Origin: Candidatus Desulfarcum epimagneticum
Lineage (GTDB): Bacteria > Desulfobacterota > Desulfobacteria > Desulfobacterales > CR-1
DNA length: 64,000 nt
Assembly: GCA_900659855.1 (NCBI GenBank)
Contig: CAACVI010000034.1
Span: 124,001 to 188,000, forward strand
Direction: 5' to 3'
The translations under genes and the position numbers were made by a program. Positions 63,601-64,000 of the stretch are shown here, piece after piece; the first letter of the stretch is position 1; each line of letters opens with the position of its first letter. The notes below the pieces were generated by a model. The model saw nothing but the letters and a program-made list of their open reading frames with translations. It did not search any database and was not told the DNA's origin.

Positions 63601-63974
63601 TAAATTTTCGCCCTGAACTCTATTGCCCCGTCACCAAAAGTAGATTCAATCACCTTATGACTCCCATGTCCGGAATTTGTCTCCTTAAAAACCCTGATCA
63701 ACTCATACCTGGATAAAATTTTTAAATCATTATCCAAGCTTGCGGGCGCGCGACGCATATCGCTCATTAAATCGGAAAAAAAAACACGTTTTCTTTTTCG
63801 CAGGTATTGGACTATCTTTGTTCTCTCCGGCTTAAGAATGGCTATTAAATCAGAAGGTTCAATCCAAACAATATTTTTCTCCGTCACCTTCCTTCCCTCA
63901 TCAATTTCTTTTGCCGTCTCTTTGGCTGAAGAAAAAAAATCAGACATGTATCCCGCTTTCAATTTCACATTCAT
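63600..63974 (-). CDS. HVO_A0114-type winged-helix regulator/antitoxin
   Basis: 124 residues. A winged helix is visible at about residues 45-110 (LIAILKPERTKIVQYLRKRK, then VFFSDLMSDMRRAPASLDND), ending in FGDGAIEFRAKI, as in the COG4190 / HVO_A0114 group. Those regulators often pair with a small toxin gene directly upstream; here the upstream DNA lies beyond the window. AGGGAG lies before the ATG. AT-rich codon use suggests transfer. Confidence 0.65.
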   Translation of the reverse strand: MNVKLKAGYMSDFFSSAKETAKEIDEGRKVTEKNIVWIEPSDLIAILKPERTKIVQYLRKRKRVFFSDLMSDMRRAPASLDNDLKILSRYELIRVFKETNSGHGSHKVIESTFGDGAIEFRAKI

Positions 63975-64000
63975 TTTATAAACTCCCTCACCTCTTTTTC

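Overview
The window looks like a piece of a mesophilic, anaerobic, Gram-negative chromosome, most likely a sulfate-reducing or related member of the Desulfobacterota. This is inferred from gene content: an anaerobic Ni-Fe CO dehydrogenase, a RACo-like corrinoid-protein activator, an Old Yellow Enzyme homologue, a CoA-disulfide-reductase-like enzyme with a rhodanese tail, a TRAP transporter, a DUF362 protein, an acyl-CoA dehydrogenase and an enoyl-CoA hydratase remnant. Outer-membrane, lipoprotein, RND and TRAP genes show a Gram-negative envelope. Core genes are GC-rich. Short AT-rich islands (about 13.75-14.76 kb and 39.0-41.3 kb) look acquired.

Layout. 0-9 kb: start of recC, a FecR/TPR-barrel pair, a membrane pentapeptide-repeat protein, a ferredoxin-nitroreductase, a thioesterase, tRNA-Pro, purA and tadA. 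9-16 kb: an accessory island with tRNA-Arg at its left edge, two orphan Rhs tips with different C-termini, VapBC, a RAYT transposase remnant, an orphan antidote gene and an RHH/MazF pair. 16-29 kb: OYE reductase, MgtC-like protein, CoADR-rhodanese coupled to a PabA/TrpG amidotransferase, a DctPQM TRAP transporter, an RND pump with its adaptor, and a UDP-glucuronate-decarboxylase-like enzyme. 29-37.4 kb: a complete phosphate regulon on the minus strand in the order pstC-pstA-pstS-pstB-phoU-phoB-phoR. 37.5-46.5 kb: a second accessory region with toxin-antitoxin genes and relics, attC-like hairpins, RAYT remnants, an AAA ATPase with DUF4143, several palindrome families and an unknown gene flanked by two copies of one repeat. 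46.5-64 kb: acyl-CoA dehydrogenase, DUF362 protein, MltG, RACo-like activator, MobB, a VWA/OmpA lipoprotein, an M24 peptidase, a polar amino-acid ABC transporter, a second AAA/DUF4143 ATPase, a PilX-like protein and a CO dehydrogenase with an apparent Tat leader.

Two families of small non-coding, MITE-like elements recur. Family 1 (153-157 bp, ends near GGGTTCACTCAAAAAT, 3-bp target duplications) and family 2 (152 bp with a roughly 50-bp central palindrome) repeatedly sit exactly on the stop codons of genes, and in two cases supply the last codons. The strongest single functional oddity is the CO dehydrogenase, which keeps the cluster ligands but carries an N-terminal RRDFLK leader behind a good ribosome-binding site.

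All calls come from reading the sequence and from knowledge of protein families. No database search was run. Start sites were adjusted where a Shine-Dalgarno sequence or neighbour overlap favoured a later start.
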